Under the pieces are notes generated by a model, which did no database searches, had not been told where the DNA came from, and saw only the letters and a list, made by a program, of their open reading frames with translations. From Planifilum fulgidum (GTDB taxonomy: Bacteria; Bacillota; Bacilli; Thermoactinomycetales; DSM-44946), in contig NZ_FOOK01000001.1 in NCBI RefSeq assembly GCF_900113175.1, positions 118,160 through 182,159 on the forward strand: DNA of 64,000 bases, read 5' to 3'. The translations under genes and the position numbers were made by a program. This document shows, one piece after another, positions 15,174 through 23,126 of the stretch (the first letter of the stretch is position 1; each line of letters opens with the position of its first letter).

Positions 15174-15407
15174 TTGGCCGGGGAAATCCGAAACGATAAT
15201 GAAGCGATCAACGTCATCGTGCTGGTATTCGGTCCAGGCGGGAGAAGAAGACGCGTGTTTGTCGATGACGAAGAGATGGAGATCGAAAACTTTGCCAGTA
15301 CGGGTGCCGTCAGCGGAACCGGGAATGTGATCACCCAAACGACCATCAATTTGGGCGATGCGGTGGCCACGGGAGGAGGCAGCGGCAACTCGGTCACCAA
15401 TGATTGA
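15174..15407 (+). CDS. novel-motif small protein, copy 5
   Basis: 77 residues, starting with TTG at 15174 (CGGGAGGTGAAAC upstream). The N-terminus differs from copies 2-4 (EIRNDNEAINVIVLVFG, then GRRRRVFVDDEEMEIENF). The motif is kept: TGAVSGTGNV, QTTINLGDAVATGG, GNSVTND at the end. The arginine run is shorter and the acidic helix stronger. It closes the array. Function unknown. Confidence 0.75.
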   Translation: MAGEIRNDNEAINVIVLVFGPGGRRRRVFVDDEEMEIENFASTGAVSGTGNVITQTTINLGDAVATGGGSGNSVTND

Positions 15408-15714
15408 GGGTCTCGCCGATGGCTGAGGTGGACCGGATACCGGAAGCCGCGTCTGGACACACATCCCTCATCCATCTGACCCGTACCCGTGCAATCGCGC
15501 GATCCCACCCCTTATATCCGCTTGGGGAGGGCAAGGAGGACTTAATATCTCCTTGTCTGTATAACGATGATATGCCCTCCATATGGACAACCCTCTGATA
15601 ACTTTTTGAGAATCGGAAATCGCCCCATTCCATCCCTTGAGTCCCTCGGGACCTTTTTCTATTTCCATTGCCCGGCGGCAGCGGGTCAAAGGAGGGACAA
15701 GCCCCACCCTTGGA
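15408..15714. other. 307-base intergenic stretch after the novel cluster, with a weak terminator
   Basis: No gene recognised. GTCC-CTCG-GGAC at 15641-15652, followed by CTTTTTCT, is a small terminator-like hairpin on the plus strand and may end the cluster transcript. It would also stand after the convergent cbiB gene, though without a T-run on that strand. Confidence 0.4.
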
Positions 15715-16728
15715 TCATCCGCGGAGAAGGAGCGGCCACACGGTTTCCAGCCCGGAGGCGAAGAGACAGACGAGGCCCAGCAGCGCCACATACAGGAGCG
15801 TGGTCCAATGCAGAACGCGAAGGGCCTCCCCGATGTGCTCCCGCCGTTTGGGGAAAACCGGATCGCCGAGATGGGGACGGCGGGAAGTCACTCCGCCGTA
15901 GGTGTTGATTCCCCCGAGGCGGATGCCCAACCCCCCGGCCATCAGCGACTCGGGGATCCCGCTGTTGGGACTCGGATGCTTGCGGCCGTCCCGTCGAAAG
16001 ATCCGCCATGCGCGGCGCCAATCCCGTCCCAGCATCCGAAACGCGAGCAGCATGGGGACCACGGTCAGCCGGGCGGGCAGCCAGTTGGCCCCGTCATCCA
16101 ACCGGGCGGAGGCCCACCCCAGATCCCGGTACCGCTCGTTGCGATAGCCCACCATCGAATCCAGCGTGTTCACCGCCCGATACGCCATGGCGAGGGGAGC
16201 GCCGCCGATGGCCGCGTAAAAGAGGGGGGATGTGACGGCATCGACGATGTTCTCCGCCACCGTTTCCACGGCGCCCCGCACAATCTCCGGTTCATCCAGC
16301 CGGTCCGTGTCGCGGCCGACGATTCGCTTAAGGCGCCTCCGCGCGGCGGAAAGATCCCCCGCCGCCAGGGCGCGATCCACCTCCTTGGCCTCATCGGCCA
16401 AGCCCTTCGTCGCCACGGTCGTCCAGAGGAGGAACACCTCCATCAGCCACGCTCCCCACTCGGTCCGCCTCTCCACCCAGCCCACCGCCAGGGTGGCCAG
16501 CAGGTACACCCCGCCCGCCACAGTCAGCGGAAGAAAACAGCCCAGAAGGCGCACCGTCCACGATGTTGCCAGGCCCCGTCTTCCGAGAAACCCGATGAGC
16601 CGGCGCAAAGCCCTCTCCACGGCCGATATCGCCTTCCCCATTCCCACCACCGGATGGGGAAGCCAGCGGGGATCCCCGAGGATTCGATCCAGCCCGTAGG
16701 CTGCAAGCAATAGAAGCGCGGTTTTCAT
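15715..16728 (-). CDS. cbiB: adenosylcobinamide-phosphate synthase (CbiB)
   Basis: 337 residues, a multi-spanning membrane protein. It begins LLAAYGLDRILGDPRWLPHPVVGMGKAI, the CbiB hallmark, and has VAENIVDAVTSPLFYAAIGG and SPNSGIPESLMAGGLGI further on. It attaches (R)-1-aminopropan-2-ol phosphate to adenosylcobyric acid. The start ATG overlaps the cbiZ stop (ATGA). It is the last gene of the cobalamin operon and follows cbiZ, which makes its substrate from salvaged cobinamide. Confidence 0.93.
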   Translation of the reverse strand: MKTALLLLAAYGLDRILGDPRWLPHPVVGMGKAISAVERALRRLIGFLGRRGLATSWTVRLLGCFLPLTVAGGVYLLATLAVGWVERRTEWGAWLMEVFLLWTTVATKGLADEAKEVDRALAAGDLSAARRRLKRIVGRDTDRLDEPEIVRGAVETVAENIVDAVTSPLFYAAIGGAPLAMAYRAVNTLDSMVGYRNERYRDLGWASARLDDGANWLPARLTVVPMLLAFRMLGRDWRRAWRIFRRDGRKHPSPNSGIPESLMAGGLGIRLGGINTYGGVTSRRPHLGDPVFPKRREHIGEALRVLHWTTLLYVALLGLVCLFASGLETVWPLLLRG

Positions 16729-17426
16729 GACCCATCCTTCCCCTCTTCCCTCGCCCTTTCCCGCAAAACCGCTTGGGTGACCGCATCGTATACGGCGCGG
16801 GCCACCGCCCTCCCGAAGGGGCTCACCGTGCCCGCGTAAAGGTGAATCGGACCGCCGGTCCGGCGGAGCCGGGCGATCACGACGGCATCGGTGCTGGTTC
16901 CCGTCGCCACATTTCCCCCGGGATCCGTCACCTCGAGGTCCTGGAGAGCTGCCGCCTTCGCCTCCGTCGCCGTCACCAAGGCCCCCGCCATCGCGCTCTC
17001 CGTCACGTTTCCATCCACCAGAAGAATGATGTTGATCGTCCCCGGCCGCCAGCGGTCGTCGGCGGAAATCCCCCCGGATCCCGCCCGCACCGCATTGCCG
17101 ACCCCGGCCGTCACCAGGGCGGCCAGGCAAAATCCGTCCCCCTCCACCCGGGTGCAGGCGGCATCCTCCGTCCGGGCCGCCGTCATCAGCGCCACCGCTT
17201 TCTCCGGATCGAAGCCGTGGCGGATCAGCCAGCGGACCGTGTCCCGCTGCGGATCCGGCTCGTGGTAATCCGCGGGAACCCGGCGGTTGACGATACAGCT
17301 CGCTTCACACCATCCTCCCCTCACCGGCGCGCTGCTGAGCACCGTCAAGGTCTTGTCCGAACGGACACAAACGAAGGAAGGACTGACGGCGATGCGGAGC
17401 CCTGAAAACAACGTCCGACTTTCCAC
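16725..17426 (-). CDS. cbiZ: adenosylcobinamide amidohydrolase (CbiZ)
   Basis: 233 residues. GTG at 17426 follows AAAGGAGGGG. Family features include VLSSAPVRGGW, AALVTAGVGNAVRAG and GTINIILLVDGNVTESAMAGA. CbiZ cleaves the aminopropanol side chain of cobinamide to give cobyric acid, which CbiB re-conjugates. This lets the cell salvage cobinamides and pseudocobalamin-type precursors. Its presence beside cbiB marks the operon as salvage rather than full de novo synthesis. Confidence 0.9.
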   Translation of the reverse strand: MESRTLFSGLRIAVSPSFVCVRSDKTLTVLSSAPVRGGWCEASCIVNRRVPADYHEPDPQRDTVRWLIRHGFDPEKAVALMTAARTEDAACTRVEGDGFCLAALVTAGVGNAVRAGSGGISADDRWRPGTINIILLVDGNVTESAMAGALVTATEAKAAALQDLEVTDPGGNVATGTSTDAVVIARLRRTGGPIHLYAGTVSPFGRAVARAVYDAVTQAVLRERAREEGKDGS

Positions 17427-17454
17427 GTTTCCCCTCCTTTCCGGCCGAATGAGA

Positions 17455-18186
17455 TCACAGCCGTGCCAACCACAGGAGAAGCAGCAGCGCCGCCGTCTCC
17501 ACCCCTTCGATCATCGCTCCGTAGACGTCGCCGGTCAGACCTTTGAGCCGGCGGGCCACCACGTGGCCGAATGCTCCCACCAGTGCCCCGCCGAGCACCA
17601 GGCACAACACCCCCTCGGCGCCGCAGGCGATGAATACCAGGAAAGCCCCCGACGCCAAGGCGAAACCGAGCCGAAGGGGAGTCAGCCCCTCCTTCAGTCC
17701 GACGGCAATCCCCTTTTCCCGCCGATAGGGCCAGCCGGCGATGGCGAGCAGCACGGCGGTGCGGGCGGAAACGGAAGCTGCGGCGACGGAGGAAGCCAGG
17801 GAAGCGGTCAGGGAAGCCAGGGCCGCGATCTTTGTGAGCAGGATCAAAACAGCTGCCAGCACGCCCATCGCCCCGACCCGGCTGTCCTTCATGATCGCCA
17901 ACATCCTTTCCGGTTCCCGGTGGGAACCCAGTCCGTCAAAAACGTCCATCAACCCGTCCAGATGGAGTCCGCCCGTGATGAACACCCAGCAGGCGGTCAC
18001 CAGCACCGCCCGGACCAAAGGAGGAAAATGGACGGCGATCAACCCATCGAAGGCGGCGATCACCCCTCCGATGAGCAGGCCGACCAAGGGATAATAAGCG
18101 GTGCTCTTGGTGCGATCCCGCGCATCGAAGCGAAGGGGAACCGGGATCCGGGTCAAAAAGGCGACGGCATAAAAAAGCGGCTTCAT
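17455..18186 (-). CDS. cobS: adenosylcobinamide-GDP ribazoletransferase (CobS)
   Basis: 243 residues, about six membrane spans. It starts KPLFYAVAFLTRIPVP and carries YYPLVGLLIGGVIA and TGGLHLDGLMDVFDGLGS, the acidic active-site motif of the family. It joins alpha-ribazole (made with CobT) to adenosylcobinamide-GDP (made by CobU), the last assembly step of the coenzyme. The start overlaps the cobU stop by four bases. Confidence 0.93.
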   Translation of the reverse strand: MKPLFYAVAFLTRIPVPLRFDARDRTKSTAYYPLVGLLIGGVIAAFDGLIAVHFPPLVRAVLVTACWVFITGGLHLDGLMDVFDGLGSHREPERMLAIMKDSRVGAMGVLAAVLILLTKIAALASLTASLASSVAAASVSARTAVLLAIAGWPYRREKGIAVGLKEGLTPLRLGFALASGAFLVFIACGAEGVLCLVLGGALVGAFGHVVARRLKGLTGDVYGAMIEGVETAALLLLLWLARL

Positions 18187-18722
18187 CCTTTCACCCTCCA
18201 GGGGATGCCGGACACGACAAACCACACCTCGTCCGCCCGGCGGGCCGCCTCTTGATTGACCAGCCCCAGCACATCCTGGAACCGGCGGCCGAGGGGAGAC
18301 ACGGCCACTCCCCCGAGGCCCGCCTCGTCCGTCACCAAAATCCCGTGCCGGCACCCTGCGAGGCAGTCGAGGAATTTCCGCGTCTCCTCGATGATTTCCG
18401 CCTCGAAAACCTCGGGCTGCCGGAGGGCTTTCTCCTCCGAGTCAAGCAACCGGTTGGCCACCCATCCGGACAGGCCGTCCACCAGCACCACGTCATGGGG
18501 GGGAGTCGCCTGCAGCCGCTCCGCCAAGCGCAGCGGTTCCTCCAACACGTTCCACCCGGCGGGACGTCGCCGGCGGTGCTTCTCGATGCGCCGCTTCATC
18601 TCCTCATCGCCGGGAACGCCGGTGGCGACGACCAACACCCGCCCGCCGAGGGAGCCGGCCAGGGATTCGGCAAACCGGCTTTTCCCGGAACGAACTCCTC
18701 CTGTAACCAGGCGAAGGCTCAT
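18183..18722 (-). CDS. cobU: adenosylcobinamide kinase / guanylyltransferase (CobU)
   Basis: 179 residues. The P-loop is GGVRSGKS at residues 8-15, and the family regions VLVVATGVPGDEEM and LVTDEAGLGGVAVSPLGRRF follow. It phosphorylates adenosylcobinamide and adds GMP from GTP. I started it at 18722 so that the P-loop lies at the usual distance from the N-terminus; upstream residues overlap cobD. It overlaps cobS by four bases. Confidence 0.93.
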   Translation of the reverse strand: MSLRLVTGGVRSGKSRFAESLAGSLGGRVLVVATGVPGDEEMKRRIEKHRRRRPAGWNVLEEPLRLAERLQATPPHDVVLVDGLSGWVANRLLDSEEKALRQPEVFEAEIIEETRKFLDCLAGCRHGILVTDEAGLGGVAVSPLGRRFQDVLGLVNQEAARRADEVWFVVSGIPWRVKG

Positions 18723-19855
18723 CCTTCCCCTCCCCCTTCCCACTCCGCCCACACCTTCCGGAGGGCGGCGATCAAGCGCTCATTTTCCCTTCTCGTTCGC
18801 ACCGCAATGCGGACATACCGGTCATCCAGGCCGGGAAAAGTGGAGGCGTCCCGGATCAGGATCCCCCGGCGGCCCATCCGCTCCTGCAGCCGGCCCGAAG
18901 CCCCGCGGCCCTTGGCCGCCCGCAGCCGAAGCAGCAGAAAATTGGTTTCACTGGGAAACACATCGACGGCACCGACCTGCCGCAGCCACCCGGCCAGCTC
19001 CTCCCGTTCCGCCCTTCCCCAACGTTCCGCCCGCCGCCGATACTCTTCATCCTCCAGGGCCGCTTCCCCCGCAACCTGTGCCAAGGCATTGACGCTCCAG
19101 GGAATCTTGTGGTCCAACAGCCGCTCAATCCAGTCCTTCCTGCCGACGGCATAGCCCAGCCGCAATCCGGGCAGGGCGTAAAACTTGGTCATCGAGCGGA
19201 GAATCAGCGTGGTGGGGCAGGAGGAGAGGCGGTGGATCAGCGACCGCTCCTCACCGCCCGGCACAAAATCGATGAACGCCTCATCCAGGACCAGAACCGC
19301 GCCGGAACGGGCCGCTTCCGCCGCCACCCGCTCCAAAACGGGTTTGGGCGGGAGCAGCCCGGTGGGATTGTTGGGACAGCCCAAAAACACCAGGTCGGAC
19401 CGCATCACCAGAAAGCGGAGTTCCTCTTCCGTCGGCACAAAGCGGTTCTCTTCCTTGGCCCGGACCGAAACCACCGAACACCCGTGAAGGTGCGCGGCCC
19501 GCTCATATTCGGAAAAACACGGGTGCACCACCCCGACCCGCCGGGGGCGAAACACCCGGACCACCAGATCGATCAACTCGGCCGCGCCATTGGCGACAAG
19601 CAGCTGCTCCGGAGAAACCGAGAGCCTGTCCGCCAACTTGTCCCTCAGCCGGCGGGACAAGGGATCGGGATAGGAGGCCAGCGCCTGCGGCCTTTCGCCC
19701 GCAAGCGCCCGGGACAGCGCCTCGAGCACCCGCGGCGGAGGGCCCAGCGGGTGAATGTTGGAACTGAAATCGAGAAACTCCTCCGGCCTCCCTCCGAACC
19801 GCTCGGCGGCCGTCAGACGGTCCCCGCCGTGGCCGTAACGCTCCAATTCCGCCAT
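18719..19855 (-). CDS. cobD: threonine-phosphate decarboxylase-like PLP enzyme (CobD)
   Basis: 378 residues, fold-type I aminotransferase family. It opens ELERYGHGGDRLTAAERFG and FLDFSSNIHPLGPPP, typical of CobD, with the PLP lysine in ILRSMTKFYALPGLRLGY. It decarboxylates L-threonine O-3-phosphate to aminopropanol phosphate, the side chain used by CbiB. It could in principle be a histidinol-phosphate aminotransferase, but the N-terminal motif and operon favour CobD. The start at 19855 has GGGGG six bases upstream. The stop overlaps the cobU start. Confidence 0.88.
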   Translation of the reverse strand: MAELERYGHGGDRLTAAERFGGRPEEFLDFSSNIHPLGPPPRVLEALSRALAGERPQALASYPDPLSRRLRDKLADRLSVSPEQLLVANGAAELIDLVVRVFRPRRVGVVHPCFSEYERAAHLHGCSVVSVRAKEENRFVPTEEELRFLVMRSDLVFLGCPNNPTGLLPPKPVLERVAAEAARSGAVLVLDEAFIDFVPGGEERSLIHRLSSCPTTLILRSMTKFYALPGLRLGYAVGRKDWIERLLDHKIPWSVNALAQVAGEAALEDEEYRRRAERWGRAEREELAGWLRQVGAVDVFPSETNFLLLRLRAAKGRGASGRLQERMGRRGILIRDASTFPGLDDRYVRIAVRTRRENERLIAALRKVWAEWEGGGEG

Positions 19856-19879
19856 AGGCATCCCCCTGCATCTCGTCTT

Positions 19880-20962
19880 CTAGCTGTCGGATTCGTGCTG
19901 CGCCCTCTCCTCCGCCGGCCCCGCCAGACCCAGATCGGCAAAGGTGGCCATCTCCCGGGCCAGGGACAGGGCTCCGTCGATGAGCGGGAAACAGAGGACG
20001 GCGCCGGTCCCTTCGCCCAGGCGCATCTCCGCGTCGATCAGCGGCCTAAGCCCCAGCTCCTCCAGCATAAACCGATGGGCCGGCTCCGCCGACAGATGGG
20101 AGGCAAACAGGTATTCAGACGCCTCCGGCAATAGGCGTGCCGCCGCCAGGGCCGCGGCGGTGGATATCATCCCGTCGAGGACCACGGGAATCCCCGCCGC
20201 CGCCGCGCCCAGCACGGCGCCGGCCATGCCGGCGATCTCCAGGCCGCCCACCTTGGCCAGGACGCCGATGGGATCGGCGGGATCGGGCCGGTTCACCTCG
20301 ATCGCCCGGCGGATCGCCTCCCGCTTCCGCAACACCGCCCGGTCGTCGATGCCGGTGCCGCGTCCCGTCAACACCTCGACGGGCCGGCCCGTAAACACGG
20401 CGGCGATGGCCGTCCCCGCCGTCGTGTTTCCGATCCCCATCTCCCCGATGGCGATCATCCGCACCCCGCCCCTTACGAGTTCCTCCACCCGGTCGATCCC
20501 CACGTCCAGGGCCTGAAGCGCCTCTTCCCTCGTCATGGCCGGTCCGGCCGTCATGTTGGCCGTTCCCGGCCTCACCCGGCGGTCGATGACCGATGGGGGG
20601 AGTTTCTTCGCCTTGCTGCCCACGTCCACCACCACCAGCTCGGCGCCGAACCGGCGGGCCAGCACATTGATTGCCGCCCCGCCCCGGGCGAAATTGTCGA
20701 TCATCAGCCCGGTCACCTCCTGCGGATAGGCGCTCACCCCCTCCTCCGCCACCCCGTGATCGCCGCACATGACAAGCACCGCTTTTCTGCTTAAATCCGG
20801 AACCACTTCCCCCGTGATCCCCGCCAGGCGGATCGCCGTCTCCTCCAGCCGTCCCAGGCTGCCCAGGGGTTTGGTCAAGTTGTTCCAATGCCTAAGCGCC
20901 TTTCTTCGGATCTCCGGATCCGGCCGCCGAATCCGGCCGCGAATCTGCTTCCACCGTTTCAT
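19880..20962 (-). CDS. cobT: nicotinate-nucleotide--dimethylbenzimidazole phosphoribosyltransferase (CobT)
   Basis: 360 residues. Family markers run from LTKPLGSLGRLEE near residue 30 through VLVMCGDHGVAEEGVSAYPQEVT and MIAIGEMGIGNTTAGTA to EPAHRFMLEELGLRPL near the C-terminus. The conserved catalytic Glu should lie in the terminal segment LRLGEGTGA. It makes alpha-ribazole phosphate from the lower-ligand base and nicotinate mononucleotide. First gene of the operon; ATG at 20962 follows GGGAGGATGTC. No B12-box sequence was found in the short interval upstream. Confidence 0.93.
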   Translation of the reverse strand: MKRWKQIRGRIRRPDPEIRRKALRHWNNLTKPLGSLGRLEETAIRLAGITGEVVPDLSRKAVLVMCGDHGVAEEGVSAYPQEVTGLMIDNFARGGAAINVLARRFGAELVVVDVGSKAKKLPPSVIDRRVRPGTANMTAGPAMTREEALQALDVGIDRVEELVRGGVRMIAIGEMGIGNTTAGTAIAAVFTGRPVEVLTGRGTGIDDRAVLRKREAIRRAIEVNRPDPADPIGVLAKVGGLEIAGMAGAVLGAAAAGIPVVLDGMISTAAALAAARLLPEASEYLFASHLSAEPAHRFMLEELGLRPLIDAEMRLGEGTGAVLCFPLIDGALSLAREMATFADLGLAGPAEERAQHESDS

Positions 20963-21041
20963 GACATCCTCCCTTTCCATGGGGCCTGCTTCGGGAAGCA
21001 AAGGGCCTGGCGCGGGGCCTGCGCGCCTCCCCCGCGCCAAT

Positions 21042-21080
21042 AAAAAAGCACTCCCCTTACGATGATAGCGGGAAGTGCTT
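21042..21080 (-). terminator. intrinsic terminator upstream of cobT
   Basis: On the minus strand AAGCACTTCCCGC ... GGGGAGTGCTT forms a stem followed directly by TTTTTTATT. It lies 50 bases after the stop of the coiled-coil protein gene and 80 bases before cobT, so it separates the two units. It could also serve as an attenuator for the cobalamin operon. Confidence 0.75.
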
Positions 21081-21129
21081 CAGTCGGAAATGGGAAACGG
21101 ACAAAAATCCGGCGGCGCCAAGGCGGCCG

Positions 21130-21852
21130 TCAGCCGACCTGACCGGAACCCGGCGCCGAATTTTCCGCCCCCGCCTCCGGCGAAAAGGAATCACGGGCTT
21201 CGGTCCGGTTCAACTTCTCGTTCACCTCATCCAGCAGCCTTCGCAATTCCTCCGGTTGAATCCGCTTCTCGATCCGCTCCAGGGTTTCGCCGATCCGGTC
21301 CATCTCCCGCTTCAATTCGTCGAGGGCGCCCATGCGCTCCTCCAGCGCCTTCGCCTGCCGCTTGATGTGAAACAGCTGCTGAACCAGTTGATTCGCTTCG
21401 ATCCCTCCCGGTACCGACGGGGATTCCCGGAAAAAGACGTAGCGCCAGCGAATTTCCTTGAAATCGGGCATCTTTTGTGCCGCCGGCCGAACGGGACGGA
21501 CGCGCTCCTCCGCTTCCAATTGGCGCAACAGCTCGTATGTATCCGTCACATCCTTCGTCCTGAGCTTTTTCCTTCGCCTCAAGACCTCGTCCAATTCAAG
21601 GGTGGTCGGAAACGATTCGGCGTTTCCCTCCAAGGCGGCGGACCGCTCCCGAAGCGCCCTGAGGAGCTCCCGCCTGCGGGCCTGCGCCTTCCGCTCCTCC
21701 CGCTGCCTTTTCGCTTCCCCGGTCACCCTTCTGAAAAACCATGGAACGATGACGCCGTTGACAAAAACCGCCAGAAACGTCCCCAACAAGGCGCCGATGG
21801 CCGCGCCGGTCAGAAGGTCCGCATTCATCCAGTCGGTCCACAATGCGTTCAC
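21130..21852 (-). CDS. membrane-anchored coiled-coil protein, function unknown
   Basis: 240 residues, family not recognised. One N-terminal membrane helix (AAIGALLGTFLAVFVNGVIV) is followed by a basic, helical cytoplasmic part (KRQREERKAQARRRELLRAL), and a predicted coiled coil near residues 165-225 (LEERMGALDELKREMDRIGE). GTG at 21852 is preferred over the ATG at 21873 because AAAGGAG sits 10 bases upstream of the GTG. It stands alone on the minus strand with its own terminator. A scaffold or cell-envelope role is possible but unsupported. Confidence 0.7.
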   Translation of the reverse strand: MNALWTDWMNADLLTGAAIGALLGTFLAVFVNGVIVPWFFRRVTGEAKRQREERKAQARRRELLRALRERSAALEGNAESFPTTLELDEVLRRRKKLRTKDVTDTYELLRQLEAEERVRPVRPAAQKMPDFKEIRWRYVFFRESPSVPGGIEANQLVQQLFHIKRQAKALEERMGALDELKREMDRIGETLERIEKRIQPEELRRLLDEVNEKLNRTEARDSFSPEAGAENSAPGSGQVG

Positions 21853-22080
21853 CGTGCTCCCGCTCCTTTCCATCCTCTGGGGCGTCGTTTCCTTTCAGTC
21901 CTTCTATTCATTCCATCCGACCGGATGAAAGTCCTTCATGAAAAGCCCCTTTGTCCCAAAACGGCATTTCGAAGGAAAAAAGAGGGGAGCGGAAAGGAGG
22001 ATTTTTCATTTTTTGAAATATATTAGATGGTGAATCGGATTGCGGACGAGTCAATCCCGGCGCAGAAAGGAGAAGGAACC

Positions 22081-22863
22081 GTGGACTGGTTGGAAGCGAC
22101 CATCCTGGGCATCATCCAGGGCCTGACGGAATTTCTGCCCGTCAGCAGCACGGGGCACCTTTACCTGGGACGCCACCTGTTCGGACTGGATGAGGCGGGC
22201 CTGTTCCTGGACACGATGCTGCATCTGGGCACCCTGATCGCGGTCATGACCGTTTACTTCAGGGAGCTGATCACCGTGTTGAAAAATCCCCTCGGGCGGC
22301 TTGGAAGGCTATTGATCGCCGGAACCGTCCCCACCGCCGTCATCGGGATTTTGTTTGAAGATTTTTTTGAAGCGATCTCCCGCACCGGAGTCACCATCGG
22401 ATGGGAATTTTTGGCGACCGGCCTTATCCTGTGGGCGGCGGACAACTGGAAAAAACGGGGTTACAAGCAATTGGAAGACATCAGCTACGCCGACGCCCTC
22501 ATCATCGGCACCTTTCAGGGAGCGGCCATTCTTCCCGCCGTCTCCCGTTCCGGCCTGACGATCGCCGCCGCCCTTTTCCGCCGGATCGACAAGGCGACGG
22601 CGGCCTATTTCTCCTTTCTTCTGTCCATTCCGGCCATCGGCGGCGCCGTGGTGCTACAGGGCAAAAAACTGTTTGAATCGGCCGGCGAGGCGGTGCCCCT
22701 CTCCTCCCTGATGATCGGAACGCTGATGTCCGGTTTTTTCGGTTATCTGGCCGTCAAGTGGATGATCTCCGTGTTGAAGCGGGGATCCCTCAAGGGGTTT
22801 GCGGTCTACGTCTGGATTTTGGGGGGTGTGGTGCTGGCCGCCCAGTTTGCCGGCTGGTTCTGA
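22081..22863 (+). CDS. uppP: undecaprenyl-diphosphatase (UppP/BacA)
   Basis: 260 residues, about eight membrane spans. The two UppP signatures are clear: LGIIQGLTEFLPVSSTGHL near residues 8-26 and AAILPAVSRSGLTIA near 145. It dephosphorylates undecaprenyl pyrophosphate so the lipid carrier can be reused in peptidoglycan synthesis. GTG at 22081 follows AAAGGAGAAGG; an upstream ATG at 22027 would add 18 poorly conserved residues. Single-gene unit. Confidence 0.93.
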   Translation: MDWLEATILGIIQGLTEFLPVSSTGHLYLGRHLFGLDEAGLFLDTMLHLGTLIAVMTVYFRELITVLKNPLGRLGRLLIAGTVPTAVIGILFEDFFEAISRTGVTIGWEFLATGLILWAADNWKKRGYKQLEDISYADALIIGTFQGAAILPAVSRSGLTIAAALFRRIDKATAAYFSFLLSIPAIGGAVVLQGKKLFESAGEAVPLSSLMIGTLMSGFFGYLAVKWMISVLKRGSLKGFAVYVWILGGVVLAAQFAGWF

Positions 22864-23126
22864 AGGAAGAAAGCCAAAGAACGGGCGGAAGCGATTGCCC
22901 CGGGACCGACGCCTGAGGGGAAATCGTTCCCTGAAAAATGCGGACATTTGGAAGCCGCTGACAAAAAATGACGTCGGAAGAAAGGGTGCGTGCCGCCATG
23001 TGGCGAAAAGCGGTACACCATCTGGACGTCGGGGAAGGATCGTTTCCGCAACACTTCCAAAAAGGTCGGGGGCGCAGCCCCCGGCAAGGGCCGCCTGACG
23101 GAAACTCGCTCCCTTCCGAAGAGTCG

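Larger units (their letters stand above)
14343..15407 (+). repeat. tandem array of four paralogous small genes
   Basis: Four genes of 216-234 bases repeat about every 265-285 bases, each with an AGGAGGTG-type ribosome binding site and a GC-rich spacer of about 50-65 bases (GGGGGC ... GCCCCC-like). Copies 2 and 4 are nearly identical in their 5' halves; copies 2 and 3 in their 3' halves. This points to tandem duplication followed by recombination between copies. Confidence 0.8.

Noticed and set aside
13698-15407. GerP spore germination proteins
   Set aside because: GerPA-F have other signature segments and fixed gene content; only a vague Asn/Gly-rich likeness remains.
14343-15407. CRISPR-like repeat array
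   Set aside because: The repeat unit is about 270 bases, coding, each with its own ribosome binding site; no short direct repeats with spacers.
20963-21130. Cobalamin riboswitch before cobT
   Set aside because: No B12-box-like GCCACTG and too little space; only a terminator hairpin was found.
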